Shown here piece by piece: positions 1 through 10,227 of a DNA stretch of 17,886 nt. The stretch comes from Fragilaria radians (Eukaryota > Bacillariophyta > Fragilariophyceae > Fragilariales > Fragilariaceae), in the NCBI GenBank assembly GCA_900642245.1, contig CAAAJI010000096.1, positions 85,882 through 103,767 on the forward strand, written 5' to 3'. Made by a program: the position numbers and the translations under genes. Positions within the stretch are counted from its first letter, which is position 1. Every line of letters begins with the position of its first letter. A model generated the notes under the pieces. That model was given only the letters and a program-made list of their open reading frames with translations, searched no databases and was not told the DNA's origin.

Positions 1-1505
1 ACAACGACTTGAATCTTGTTTTGCATCCAGGAATTGTGAATCTTATATTTAGTTGCGGCAGAAATAGAGCTATGATACGCAGCGGCAGAAATTTTGTTAT
101 GTTTCAATTGCTTTGCAACCTCATCTGCTTCCTTTCGAGAAAATGTGTAGACAATACCCGCATGTGTGGGATGATTCTGTTGAATGTATTGAACCATCTG
201 CTCTATCAATTTGTCTTTTGTATCTGGCTTACAACGCACAGAATACTTCAAGTTGGGTCGATTTGCCGATGAACGTAGAAACATGTGTTTAGGGTTCAAT
301 CGAAGGATTTGACAAACATCCTTCCGGACAGGATCCGATGCTGTGGCAGTGAGTGCCAAGAGTGGGATGTGCGGAAAGTTTTCCTTTAATTTTCCCAATT
401 GTGCATAGTCTGGTCGAAAATCATGGCCCCATTGTGTGGCGCAATGAGCCTCATCAATGACAAAGCGCCCCAGTCGACCCTGATTGTTCAATTCTTGTAA
501 TTGATGGATGAAAACCTTGGATTTGTGAATTCGTTCCGGTGTAACGAGAATCATACAAACACCACCATCTGGATTTTTGACCCGACTCCACTGTTTCTGC
601 TGCTGTGGTGCATTTCCTTTGGATGACGATGTTCGACTTGCCGACGTAAAGGAAATAGCACTGTTGGAGCAGAATTGGTTCATTTGTTCCTCTTGGTCTT
701 GAATGAGGGACAATAGTGGGGATACAACAACTGTTACTTTTCGTGAGTTTGATCGTCCGTCTAAAATTGCCGGTAGCTGATATGTGAGGGATTTGCCTCC
801 TCCTGTCCGCATGATGCAAAAGACATCCTGTTGATTCAATGTCGCATCAATGACTTCCTTTTGATGTTGACGAAATTCTGGAATTCGAAATGTATGCTTC
901 ATCAATTGCAAAACTTGTCCTGACCAAGGATATTGTTGCGAGGATTCTTTGGTTCGTTTGTTTTGTTGATTGTCATTATAGTTTGATTCTGATTTTAGCA
1001 ACGGTTGCGTTTCTACATTAGAAGTATCGTTTGTAAAGTGGTCCTTTAATGACTGCTTCTTTTGAGTATCGCTTTGAAGTTTTAATGCATTTGCTTGAGG
1101 TTTTAGTGACAACATTGGAATTGGTAGTATGTTTGTTGGTTGTGTCATTACAATTTTTTCCTCCTCACGAGTCGATGGCAATGTCAATTGATGACAATCA
1201 TCTTCTAAAGACATGATTTGATCATCAAGATGTTGTAATTCATGCTCCAATTGTCGTTTGTCTTCTAGGAGACGATCATTTCGGCGTTGACATTCTAGTA
1301 ATTCTGCCCGTGCGATAGCTCGTTGTTCAAAATTTGCTTCCAAGGCTCGACGTTTCGTATCACGTTCATATTCCAATTTAGACCATCGTAAGATGACATC
1401 ATCGTCATCTTTTTTAGGATGTGTATGTGACTTAGATAGCTGGATATTGTTGCTAGTTCTGTTTCCAGATGGATGGGGAGTTAGGGATTGCAATGTGCTT
1501 GTCAT
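1..1505 (-). CDS. RecQ-family ATP-dependent DNA helicase, N-terminal part (partial)
   Basis: The frame is open for 501 codons from ATG 1505-1503, with an in-frame TGA just upstream, to the left edge. RecQ enzymes unwind DNA 3'-5' in recombination and replication repair in the nucleus. Visible in order: a charged, probably coiled-coil region (about residues 42-102); a low-complexity linker; YPWSGQV (192-198), which matches the entry to the helicase core in RECQL1-type proteins; motif 0 FRQHQKEVI (211-219); Walker A MRTGGGKS (232-239); motif Ia with SPLLSLIQDQ; DEAH (351-354); the aromatic-rich loop QWGHDFRPDY; LTATA (385-389); and motif IV region IVYTFSRKEAD. Motifs V-VI, the zinc-binding region and any RQC/HRDC domain lie outside the window. 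No frameshift or stop was found. The N-terminal coiled coil and PWS motif suggest a RECQL1-like member; that subtype is an inference. Confidence 0.93.
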   Translation of the reverse strand, partial: MTSTLQSLTPHPSGNRTSNNIQLSKSHTHPKKDDDDVILRWSKLEYERDTKRRALEANFEQRAIARAELLECQRRNDRLLEDKRQLEHELQHLDDQIMSLEDDCHQLTLPSTREEEKIVMTQPTNILPIPMLSLKPQANALKLQSDTQKKQSLKDHFTNDTSNVETQPLLKSESNYNDNQQNKRTKESSQQYPWSGQVLQLMKHTFRIPEFRQHQKEVIDATLNQQDVFCIMRTGGGKSLTYQLPAILDGRSNSRKVTVVVSPLLSLIQDQEEQMNQFCSNSAISFTSASRTSSSKGNAPQQQKQWSRVKNPDGGVCMILVTPERIHKSKVFIHQLQELNNQGRLGRFVIDEAHCATQWGHDFRPDYAQLGKLKENFPHIPLLALTATASDPVRKDVCQILRLNPKHMFLRSSANRPNLKYSVRCKPDTKDKLIEQMVQYIQQNHPTHAGIVYTFSRKEADEVAKQLKHNKISAAAYHSSISAATKYKIHNSWMQNKIQVV

Positions 1506-1890
1506 TCATGAATGAAAACGAAATCAATTTGGGTATTGTCCTTGACGGCGGTGGAATTTGAAAAATGGCGCACGATACAATCCTGCGAGTATAGTAATCG
1601 AGTGACCTAACCCTTGTGTTATAACTGTAAAAATAACTGATCAATTTGATTCTACTGCTACTCGTAAGGTCGGTGAAACTGAATACCCAAGTAACAACCT
1701 CTGGTATTGTAAAAAAGTCAATATTTTAAATTTTTTTTAACGTTACTTATAGTTGCTCACATGTAACAATCAGGTTTGTGTGCTAACAAATAATCCTAAT
1801 TTCACTTGAATTACAATCATCAATTACCAAACAATGTTTTCCTTTTCTAGCCTCTCTTTTAGACCAAGTTTTTGTCATAGTGTCCTGGTT
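1506..1890. other. intergenic region upstream of the RecQ gene
   Basis: This stretch holds the 5' flank of the minus-strand helicase. It is AT-rich, with a poly-T run near 1728-1738. I see no coding frame of note. A short plus-strand ORF starts at 1834 (65 codons), but its second half overlaps a better coding-like frame described at 1891. Confidence 0.5.
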
Positions 1891-2465
1891 GGCTTGAATA
1901 CAAACGATGCCACGGTCCTCACAAGGGAGCACACGACAGCGATAAACCTACTATCACTGCGGTCCTACTTGAAAGACAGGCATTACAAAAATTCGATGGG
2001 CTATATCTTGGTGATTACAATCTATACTTGATTATCAACAATCTAATTGTTTTCCATTCCAGTTAAGGGATTAGTGGCATGTGTGTAATGCATGTACTTG
2101 CTCCTCAACACAGTCAAAGCTCAATCAACCATCTCACCCTTATCTTGTCTGGGAAGTCACACATACAGCCTAGTCATCATTGGGGATATAGAAATCCAAC
2201 AGAAATGAGCAAAGATTGGTATGACAAATATATCTTTGATGGGAAATGTGGCAAGGTGTTATGCGAATGGATAGTGATTTTTTACGTTAACGAGGAAGCA
2301 AGTAAACGTGTTTGCTTGCTCACTCTTGTGTGTACGTTGTCCAAACATACAATTAGCAAAATGAACTTATTAAAATTACAGGTTCTCTTTGTTGGATAAA
2401 GGCATTTACAGTGCGCTTCAAATTGGCTTCATTCATGGTAAGGCACAATTGAAACACAAAATATC
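1891..2465 (+). other. possible unrecognised multi-exon gene or relic
   Basis: A frame opens right after an acceptor-like ttttgtcatag at about 1880-1890 and reads CPGWLEYKRCHGPHKG, then AVLLERQALQKFDGLYL. A donor-like gtgatt follows near 1998-2003. An open frame at about 2060-2280 contains PSHHWGYRNPTEMSKDW, and a further frame (about 2382-2465) reads SLLDKGIYSALQIGFIHGK before a stop. Amino-acid composition is protein-like and GT/AG sites exist near each switch of frame, but the joins are my guess and no first exon with a start codon is evident. No family was recognised. It could be a real small gene, a pseudogene or chance. Confidence 0.25.
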
Positions 2466-3997
2466 GAATTAATGAAAGAGGTCGTAAATCTTGGTAGATA
2501 TCCCACAGCTGTACTGTTGGAATGAAGGACCTAGGATGATAAAGTAGGCAATGTCAAAAAATGGACATTGCCTTGAAGGATTTACAGGCTGACTTAATGT
2601 AGAGGAGTAAGATTCAAACCCTATGAGGAATAGAGTCGAAAAAGTAATGTATAAAATTTGAATGTAAAGTTTTGAACAATCTGAAGAATAGGTAGAGTCG
2701 AAAAAGCAATGTATAAAATTTGAATGTTGACGTAAATTTTCTAGTTTCTCTGAAATAAGTAGGATTCTAAGAGGATATGTCACATAAATAATCCAAAATC
2801 CTGCACGAAAGAGTGGAAGTCAGAAGCGAGTAAGCCTTTGTCAAAGCTGCAAATCTAACAGTGTAGAAAAATCTAGAAAACAACTTTGATCCAGTACAAT
2901 CTTTGGGTTTCTGATACTCTCGTTTTTGATTCCAGATAGCAAATAGGCATCCTAAATAATGTCAAACAATCGATTATTTCACCTCTTAATATAGCTTCGT
3001 AGTATTGATTGATTTTACCTTTCCTTGAATGATGCATGTAATTGCATTTCCATTGAAAAACAAAGTCTCACATACTTTCCAAAGGAATCATATAGTCGTT
3101 ATGGCCTCCCTGATTTTCCAGGGGGGTACAACATCATTGATGATTCGATATAATTGGAAATGATCCTTTTTGCTCAGTCTTTTCACAGTAAAATCAATTT
3201 AAAAATCTGCGTGACTTATTTGAGACTCTGTTCGTATCAAGTTGTTGCACGTAAAAGTCAAGTTTGTCCAACTCTTTCTCAGGTCTTGGTCTCTTCAAAT
3301 GAAGTCAAGAAAATCAGGAACGAAAGGAAAATGGTAACATCCACGCAGCAAGAAATGACTTTACTAGACAAGATAAGGTCCCCATGATCATGAGAATGAT
3401 ACTACTTTGAAAAATTCTAATGTCAAGGAATGTAAGGTTAGTAAGGAATTTGCATTTATGAATTAACTTTAATTATGTATGGTCTTTTCTTGATCATTCG
3501 ATTCTATATCTTGATTTGACTGCATGGTTTATAAGGCGAAGCAAATTTTTCAGATTAGGATCCTGATGAATCACCATTTATAATATTGTCTATTTTATGG
3601 ATAGTGAGAGTGTAGTTTTGTTTTTGAATTTGAGAATTTGGAACAGATCGTGACTTATATAATTGTCATTAAGAGTATAGAGTCATTTACATGTCCTCAT
3701 AAATCAAATACATTTTTAATTTGAAGTGCATCAAATTCAACTGATGTGGTGAGGATGAAATTTCCTGTCAAGCAAACATAGATTTGTCTTTACAACAAAA
3801 GTTAACATTACATGTAATAGTCTGAATCTTCAAACTTGATTATTTCACACGTTGCACAAAACTGCAAATCAAACAAAATCTAACCAATCAAAACCAAGGA
3901 TTCTTGTGGCACTCAACTTTCCGCAATATATGTCTTGTTACACTGGCTTGTGTGACTTTTTCTAGACGGAACCACTAGCGTATAAGGGAGATTCAAA
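2466..3997. other. gene-poor AT-rich gap
   Basis: There is no convincing gene. It contains the direct repeat at 2631-2727 (separate entry). A plus-strand frame at 3154-3387 has a charged, protein-like second half that begins next to an acceptor-like tttctcag near 3280, but nothing supports an expressed product. The last few hundred bases are the 5' flank of the HSF pseudogene. An in-frame TAA at 3983-3985 precedes its ATG. Confidence 0.5.
2631..2727. repeat. 35-bp direct repeat, two copies, 62-bp period
   Basis: Copies lie at 2631-2665 and 2693-2727 and differ at one base (aaaaagtaatg versus aaaaagcaatg). The 27 bases between them are unrelated to the repeat unit. Function unknown; a local tandem duplication is the simplest reading. 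Confidence 0.85.
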
Positions 3998-4520
3998 ATG
4001 AGACGTGCGAGAAAACATCTACGACGTATAAGGGATCCTTTACGTTCATTTCCTTTTAAGCTCCATCAAATCATTTCTAACCCTGAAAATAGTCTGTATA
4101 TAACATGGCTTCCGGGTGGTAAAACTTGGATGATCTTAAACCGAAGTCAGTTTGAGAGTAATGTGATTCCTTGTCACTTTAAGCATAGAAGATTTACAAG
4201 CTTTTTGAGGTAGGTGAGTAGGATTGTTATGATTTCTTTCCATTAGGAGCAATCCCGAGGATTTAATTGAAAGGTAATATTCCCACTAACCTTCTTTTCG
4301 GGACAGGTCAACGGTTGGGGATTCAAGCGCGTTACAGTAGGAAGCGACCAAATCGCATACTACCATGATGTAAGTTTTTAAATCAGCTTTCTTTCCGTGG
4401 ATATCAGGAATCCTCAGATTTTGCTAACATTATATGCAAAAGAATTTTGTCCGGGGTGCTCCCCATCTTTGCCTGAAGATGCGTCGTCGATCTGATGGCA
4501 AAAAGTGCGACAACTTTTGA
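3998..4520 (+). pseudogene. HSF: heat shock factor (HSF) DNA-binding-domain gene, copy 1, with nonsense codon
   Basis: HSFs are nuclear transcription factors that bind heat shock elements through a winged-helix domain. Exon 1 (3998-4213) encodes 71 residues with the domain from about residue 18 (FPFKLHQIISNP, then ITWLPGGKTWMI, and SFLR at the end). The next codon, Gln (CAG) in copy 2 and in HSFs generally, is TAG at 4211-4213, followed directly by a strong donor gtgagt. Exon 2 (4307-4369; 63 nt) reads VNGWGFKR to AYYHD. Exon 3 (4443-4520) reads NFVRGAPHLCLKMRRR and ends at TGA. Both introns (93 and 73 nt) obey GT-AG and keep frame. Apart from the TAG, the domain reads through. It has only 17 residues before the domain, against about 154 in copy 2. 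I call it a pseudogene; a recent or polymorphic nonsense allele is possible. Confidence 0.82.
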
Positions 4521-4631
4521 TTAATGCTCAATAGGAGGAGTCTTTGGAACTTTCTTTTAAAAAAACAATTCAAAAAGTTCAGTCATTATAACGCTTAGCG
4601 TGTTTGATAAAAATGTCAATACTTTATGTAG
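4521..4631 (+). other. 3' flank of HSF copy 1 still similar to copy 2
   Basis: After the TGA, the same frame reads on to KKQFKKFSHYNA and a TAG near 4598. The matching stretch after HSF copy 2 reads QFKQFGYHR, with the underlying bases closely alike (caattcaaa, then agttc in both). This suggests the ancestral coding region extended further than either present stop. Confidence 0.45.
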
Positions 4632-5803
4632 TCAGATATATTGTACTTGCTTACATAGTGTTAAAGCACCTTCAATTTTTCTTAATTCTTTATTTCGTGC
4701 ATCATTAAAATCCAACCCTTGTAGTACTATCATATTTTCTGAACTCCATTTTTCATACAAGTTCTTTAAACTGAAATAAGACTTTCTCATACTCTGCTGT
4801 ATAGGAATGTATATATCGCCTGCATTTCTTTATCATTGACGTTTTTTTTCCACTTGATTCGACATGCTTGTGACGTTTCTTCTGTGGTAGTGTGTGATTC
4901 TTCTTGTAGTGCCGCTGCACTTGCTATCGACTCACTTTCATTATCTATCATAATGCATATGCCTTGATCCTCATTGATACCTCTGGTTCCGTTGTCATGA
5001 GAGACCCAGTCTAAACAAGTGTTTACTTCATAGGCTGTATTTCATCATGAATAGTCACATTCAAGGCCTATCCCTTGCATGATTTTCTGAAAATCCCACA
5101 AACATTCATGGGTAGTCTATATCTTCAATTTGTGCCTTGAAATTAACTGCAGCATTGCAAGCTGTGGATTGTTACAATCTCAATTGCTGATGCCGACAAT
5201 CTGTAAATTTGATATGTCATCTTAAAGGCTACTTCCCAAAGAATTGCTATTGTATTCTTGGGTAAGTTGGAATTCCACGTTTCCCACTTCAAAATTTGAC
5301 ATTACATCAATGCCATTTCTAATAAACAGTTTCTACGTGACGTGTGACTCCCTGGCAATTCAAATATTGCATTCAACCTCCCAATGTGCTATGAAACTTG
5401 TCTTGAGAGCTGTATCCCCCCAATCACAGCATCATGTAATTCCAAATTCTGTCACTTCTAATTTCAATTTGTTGTTTTTTCATCTCCGCTCGACCATCTT
5501 AGAAAAAAAGGATATATGTTATAACATTTGTCGCCAATTTTACGCCAGAATGGGCTTAAAATGCTTCCAGCCTCTTGTTTGCAACCTAATCTTCCTTATA
5601 AAAGGTCTTTCTTTTCTCGTAGCAGACAACTCTTTTCAGATTTTAATATATGCTTGGTAAGCCTCCAATAAATCTACTTGTTGACGTTGTTGATCTCCAA
5701 AAATCAGTATCCTAGGCATTTGTCGATAAGCTTGAGGCAATTCAAAGAAGCAATTGACTATACTAGTTAGCGGGCGTTCTTTCTTTATTTTTAGAGTCTT
5801 CAT
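4632..5803 (-). pseudogene. decayed protein-coding sequence of unknown family
   Basis: On the minus strand several protein-like frames follow one another, broken by shifts and stops. 5803-5636 starts with ATG and gives 55 codons, including FFELPQAYRQMPRILIFGDQ. 5041-4787 is open for 84 codons, rich in Glu/Ser/Thr, with CLDWVSHDNGTRGINEDQG and later RIKWKKNVNDKEMQAIY. 4790-4632 gives 52 codons, including ENMIVLQGLDFNDARNKEL. The last two overlap as if joined by a one-frame shift near 4788. Between 5636 and 5041 the sequence is more decayed. I do not recognise the family. An old transposon or host gene is possible. A competing plus-strand ORF at 5244-5660 looks less protein-like and is left out. 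Confidence 0.35.
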
Positions 5804-6892
5804 TGGTTTTATGCATTTCGTGTCTTAGAGTCTGGACATGGAAATTTAATTTGATTCCCATGGAATAAATCTGTGCATTATTTTCGTTTAGCATTTAGGT
5901 TGAAAAAATAGCATCCAGTATTTAGATCCAGTGCTGTTTCAAAGGCAGAACCTTCTATAGAGCAGATCATATCCCCATTCTCTTGTACTGGGAATGGGTG
6001 ATGTTACAATCAGGAGTTGAGTATCGTGTATTATGAAACCACTTTTATTGTTCCTATTCTTTGTATTCAACCTGCTCCTCAAGTTTGTCTTGAGAGCCGC
6101 AGTGTAACAAACTAGAATCAAGAAAAGTATTGAACCTACTTACCTTGTAAGAATATATACATTCAATTGATTGATGGGAAAATTTGTGAATCACCTAATT
6201 TAGTAATTGACGTTTTATTTGTGATGGGAATGAAATCAGCATTTACTGTTCATGCTTGATGTGCAATTAAAGAAACTATTTTTGTCCTCTACATTTCTTT
6301 GTATTTAATCATTTGAGACTAGGCTCATAGCCTTTTGCAACTCCTTTCCTCAAGTATTATCTTTGGCTTGAGACATTATGATATGTTTTTTATGTCAAAA
6401 AATAATCTTATTTATTTGTCAAAGTTCTTTTCCATGACGTCATTAATTTCATTTTCCTTCTTCGCGAAGGCTTTGGGATGTACTCATTTCATTCACAAAA
6501 ATAGACTTTTCCGTGGGTCATTCATACATTCGAAGAACGTTAACTTTTTTCCCTTAAGGAATATGATTTCATATACGAAAACACTTTTTTTAATTCAGAC
6601 TTGTACGACACCAACGTGACCTTGCGGGCATATTCACAAATACATTGAAAATTAGACAACCAAGGAAAGTTTTTAAGTCTTTCGAATGTTTTTCATATAT
6701 TTAGTTCCCAAGGTATTCTTTGCTGCTAAGCGTGGATGTTGAATAAGTTCTTTGGGATGGTTCCTCGAATATCGTTTGAATGTAAGAAACAGTATTTAAT
6801 AGTTTCTACGACAAACGACTGTTTAATAATAACGTCGTTCATGCATAATACGATTAAGAGATAGCACATTCACTTAATCAAACAAAATAATT
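5804..6892. other. gene-poor gap upstream of HSF copy 2
   Basis: I see no gene. A 94-codon plus-strand ORF (6335-6619) is rich in Phe/Ser/Leu from T-rich sequence. The opposite strand there has a short charged frame that could be a relic. The last part is the 5' flank of HSF copy 2. Confidence 0.45.
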
Positions 6893-6940
6893 ATGCCGAC
6901 TCTTTCCATCAAATCCAACAAAAGAGTCATAGGTAGGTAA
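6893..6940 (+). promoter_or_regulatory. candidate upstream ORF in the HSF copy 2 leader
   Basis: An ATG at 6893 opens 15 codons, then TAA at 6938-6940, 33 bases before the HSF start at 6974. If transcribed it would sit in the 5' leader and could lower translation. The end of it (ataggtaggtaac) also resembles a splice donor, so it could instead be a non-coding or alternative first exon. There is no direct evidence for either. Confidence 0.25.
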
Positions 6941-6973
6941 CATTGAGTGACGATTGTTTTCCGCTTATCGACC

Positions 6974-7903
6974 ATGAATTGCGAAGGAAGAAATGATTTT
7001 CCTACATTCAAGGGGAAATTCCTCGATGAAGAAATAAAACGTCGACAAGAAATCTTGCGACTTTTGTGTCCAAGGACTGATTTACTTCACTCTTGGTATT
7101 TACAACAGAATGAGAGTCATTGTTTACATCTTCTAGAAATGCTACAATTGAAATCTAACTCCTTGGGCATATCAGTCCCTAGCCCAAACATAAATGTTGG
7201 TGAAAGCTCATCAATTTTATCTTCCTTGGATAGTGCAATGATTCGAATTAAAACCCAAGAATCTTATCATCTCTCTCAACTAAGAGTACCATGGCGACGT
7301 AGTTTTGTACCTCTAGTTCCTATATCCGAGGTTATTCTGCCATCAATAAATCCTGAATACTTAGTTATCAATGTCAGTAACGAAAATGAAGCTGAAATTC
7401 TAAACAGGAAAGGTAGCAGAGATCCAAAGTATAAATTTCCGTACAGGCTTCATCAAATTATTTCCAATCCGGAATACAGTGAGTATATTACTTGGCTCCC
7501 ACATGGCCGAGCCTGGAAGATACTGAAGCGGAAGCAATTTGAGACGATAGTCCTCCCCCGCTATTTCAGACATGGACAATTCTCTAGTTTTTTAAGACAG
7601 GTACGTGATGCAATTTCTCCGTTTTCTCGGTGATTAGAATACGCTTACTAGTTCCTCACAACCCATTAATTCATTTCCATTTCTAAATATTATAGGTAAA
7701 CGGATGGGGATTTAGGCGTCTGACGGAAGGTCCCGATCATAATGCCTACTATCACGAGGTGAGTTATTTTATCGTTGGGGAGAGGAAATGATTCTTGACT
7801 TTAACTAATAAGGTGGCACTAACATAATATTTTATGGCTATAGCACTTTGTGAAGGATAAAATCTATCTTTGTCGGACGATGCAAAGGTCTCCCCATTTG
7901 TAA
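6974..7903 (+). CDS. HSF: heat shock factor (HSF) transcription factor, copy 2
   Basis: Three exons: 6974-7600 (209 codons), 7696-7758 (21) and 7844-7903 (19 plus TAA). The introns, 95 and 85 nt, are both GT-AG and phase 0. The 249-residue product has an N-terminal region of about 153 residues of unknown role, then an HSF winged-helix domain from about residue 155: FPYRLHQIISNP, ITWLPHGRAWKIL, LPRYFRHGQFSSFLRQ, then across the splice VNGWGFRRLTEGPDHNAYYHE and HFVKDKIYLCRTM. The first in-frame ATG in good context is 6974; a GTG at 6947 was rejected for a eukaryote. No clear heptad-repeat oligomerisation region follows before the stop. After the stop, the frame shifted by one base stays open from 7888 to 8016 and resembles the 3' end of copy 1. 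The tail may therefore be frameshifted. The DNA-binding domain looks intact and expression is plausible. Confidence 0.88.
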
Positions 7904-10227
7904 AAGCCGCAGAATCAATCTCCCCATCTTTCCTTTCCAAGATCCATTCCATGTCCATTATCACAGAAACGCAATTCAAACAGTTCGGTTATCATCGAGT
8001 ATGCATAACCTCATGAACGCGACTATACTAAATCTGGGTATGCATATTATTTGTTCTTAATAATACGTAGTATATATGATGTGAAGTAAAGATTAAGATT
8101 TACCATTTCTTGGAGCTTAGATCTCCTTATCATTCATTTCCTACTCTGTTTTGACTATTTCCTTACACTTTTTTCAAAATCACAAGCCGTCAATTGCTGG
8201 ATTAGAATAGAAGGATCTGAAAGATGCCAAAGATGAATCCGAAGATAACATGGTATACGACTCAACTCACGCGTTGGGTAGCAATTTGTAACATTAGGAA
8301 GGATGGCACAATTTCGCAGTATCTTGAATGGGAGAGAGAGACGTCAACCTACCTAATAAGGAGAATGGAGAATTAGAGGAATTAGTTGAGATGGAATCAA
8401 ATGAGAAGAAAGCAGTGATAATTAGAGAAAACAAAAATGCAGTCTAAAGGTTGAAATGGAATTTACAACATAGGTGTTCATGAAGCTCCTACCTGATATG
8501 AGGAGAAAATGCAGCGGTAACGTGGCTAGAGCTAAACCCGAAACTGAATAAAATGCAAATGAAGAACGGATCCAATCCTCCTCAGCAGCTTGAACAGCTG
8601 AACTCTCAATATATCGTTGTGATAGATTTTTTTTTCAAGCAACAAATATTCAGAAGTTGTGGCAATAGAAAGTTGACAGAGAAGTAGCACGCTGGCGATC
8701 TGGACAACATTGAGCACTCTATGATAAGTAAATGGGCGATTTGCAGAAAGGTAATTTTGTGAAAAACAATCAGATTTTGCTTAGTAACAACTAGAAGTAT
8801 GACATCCTAGGCAAATGACAACTGCATTGATCCTTTAAGATTTTGCACACAAGCTGATGAATAAATCCCCACCTCTGTCTGATGATTATTACTGAGCCCA
8901 AGAGAGGGAGATTCAAAATTTTAGAGACACACGTATTTAATCCCTACGTGCTTCCAAAATTCCTTAGCAAGTAAAGAACACTCTCGCTGAAGGCCTTCCA
9001 TAGATTAGGGCCTCAGACACCACCCTCAAATTTCACAATCCAAATCTCTTTCAATAGTATTCTCTAAAATGGAACATGCAAATAAGACCTGAAAAAAATC
9101 AATGATTATATACCTCAATTAGATTCTCAAAGTCACCAACAATAATTGGCAAACAGACACTGACATTATGAGATACTCAGCGTCACGGTAACACATTTCT
9201 GGCACTAAGGGCTCCAGTAAACAGACAAACTCAACAAGTAGATAATGAAGCCACAAATATTTCTTGCCTTCACAATCAATATAACACTTTTGGGTTTGAA
9301 TCCTTCCCCTCATCCTCCTGATTAGTGATTCCTACCTTCTCATCTTCTTGTTGCTCTTACGAATTTTTGTCAGATTGTCCTACTTTTTCTTGCAGTGTTT
9401 CGATGGAGTTCCTGTATCAGCAATACCTTCTCTTATATAAACATTTTTATTCAAATGAAAACTGTATCAAATAAGTTACCTTTAAAAGATTTATAGACAT
9501 ACGACAATGCACGGATCTAAGAAAAAAACTTCGTTTGAAAGGGGTGGAATGGAACATCTATGAGAAATAATCAGAATATGAGACGTAATTATCTATACCG
9601 GCAATGGAGATATCCAATACTGCTTTGTATAAGTTGAAGAAGAAAACAAGGATATTCTTTTCATTTGACATGTATTCGTGAACTATATGGCTTAAAAGTC
9701 CATTTTTTGTCCTCAAAATCATTTGGATGATAGTAGATGATACTGCATTATAAAATTTATAGATAACGAACACTTGCAACCAAGTGGAATGTGTGTTAAT
9801 ACTTTCCAAGAAAAGTGTAAACTTTTTGGCAAAGTGAATATGCTTCAAATTAATTGACTCTCATTCAACGCCATAGCTTTACAAGACTTGATTGCAAGAT
9901 CCAATCATAGATTTAGTCTAAAATAGAACATATTGTGTCGTGCGTGCTTTCAAGGTATCTCAACTCGATTGTTGAAAACAAAGAAGGAGAAAAAGGCGTA
10001 ATTGCAATGAGAAATGCAAACAAATCATTATAAATGGAGTCAATAACCGTATCTCAAGGCACTCTTCAATCGTTTCTATGCCATACACTTGTGGTGCAAC
10101 TTGTTTGTTGTTGCGATTCATTAACTTTCCTTGGCGAGATTCAAAGGCATGTCGTTTTTCTGGGTGACATGACTTGAACTTGTCAAGAATTAATCCCTTA
10201 GTTATTCCATTCGTCATTGTCCCAAGA
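7904..10227. other. long gap with no recognisable gene
   Basis: The first 110 bases continue the shifted HSF tail frame (stop at 8014-8016). A 50-codon ORF at 8224-8376 (MPKMNPKITWYTTQLTRWVA at its start) overlaps another charged frame with NLPNKENGELEELVEMES, giving a relic-like patch at about 8220-8600. A 96-codon minus-strand ORF at 9848-9558 has protein-like composition but no known motif. The rest is AT-rich. I find no RNA gene or domain. Confidence 0.4.

Noticed and set aside
454..819. A 121-codon minus-strand ORF and an 87-codon plus-strand ORF at 9-272
   Set aside because: Both are shadows of the uninterrupted RecQ frame, which carries all the helicase motifs.
5244..5660. A 138-codon plus-strand ORF
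   Set aside because: It is the longest simple ORF in this gap but its composition (Ser/Phe/Leu/Cys) is typical of chance ORFs in T-rich DNA, and the opposite strand reads more like protein.
6947..6973. GTG start for HSF copy 2 nine codons upstream
   Set aside because: A non-ATG start is unlikely in a eukaryotic nuclear gene and ATG 6974 has good context.
9558..9848. A 96-codon minus-strand ORF
   Set aside because: There is no domain, splice context or neighbour support. It could be real but cannot be distinguished from chance.
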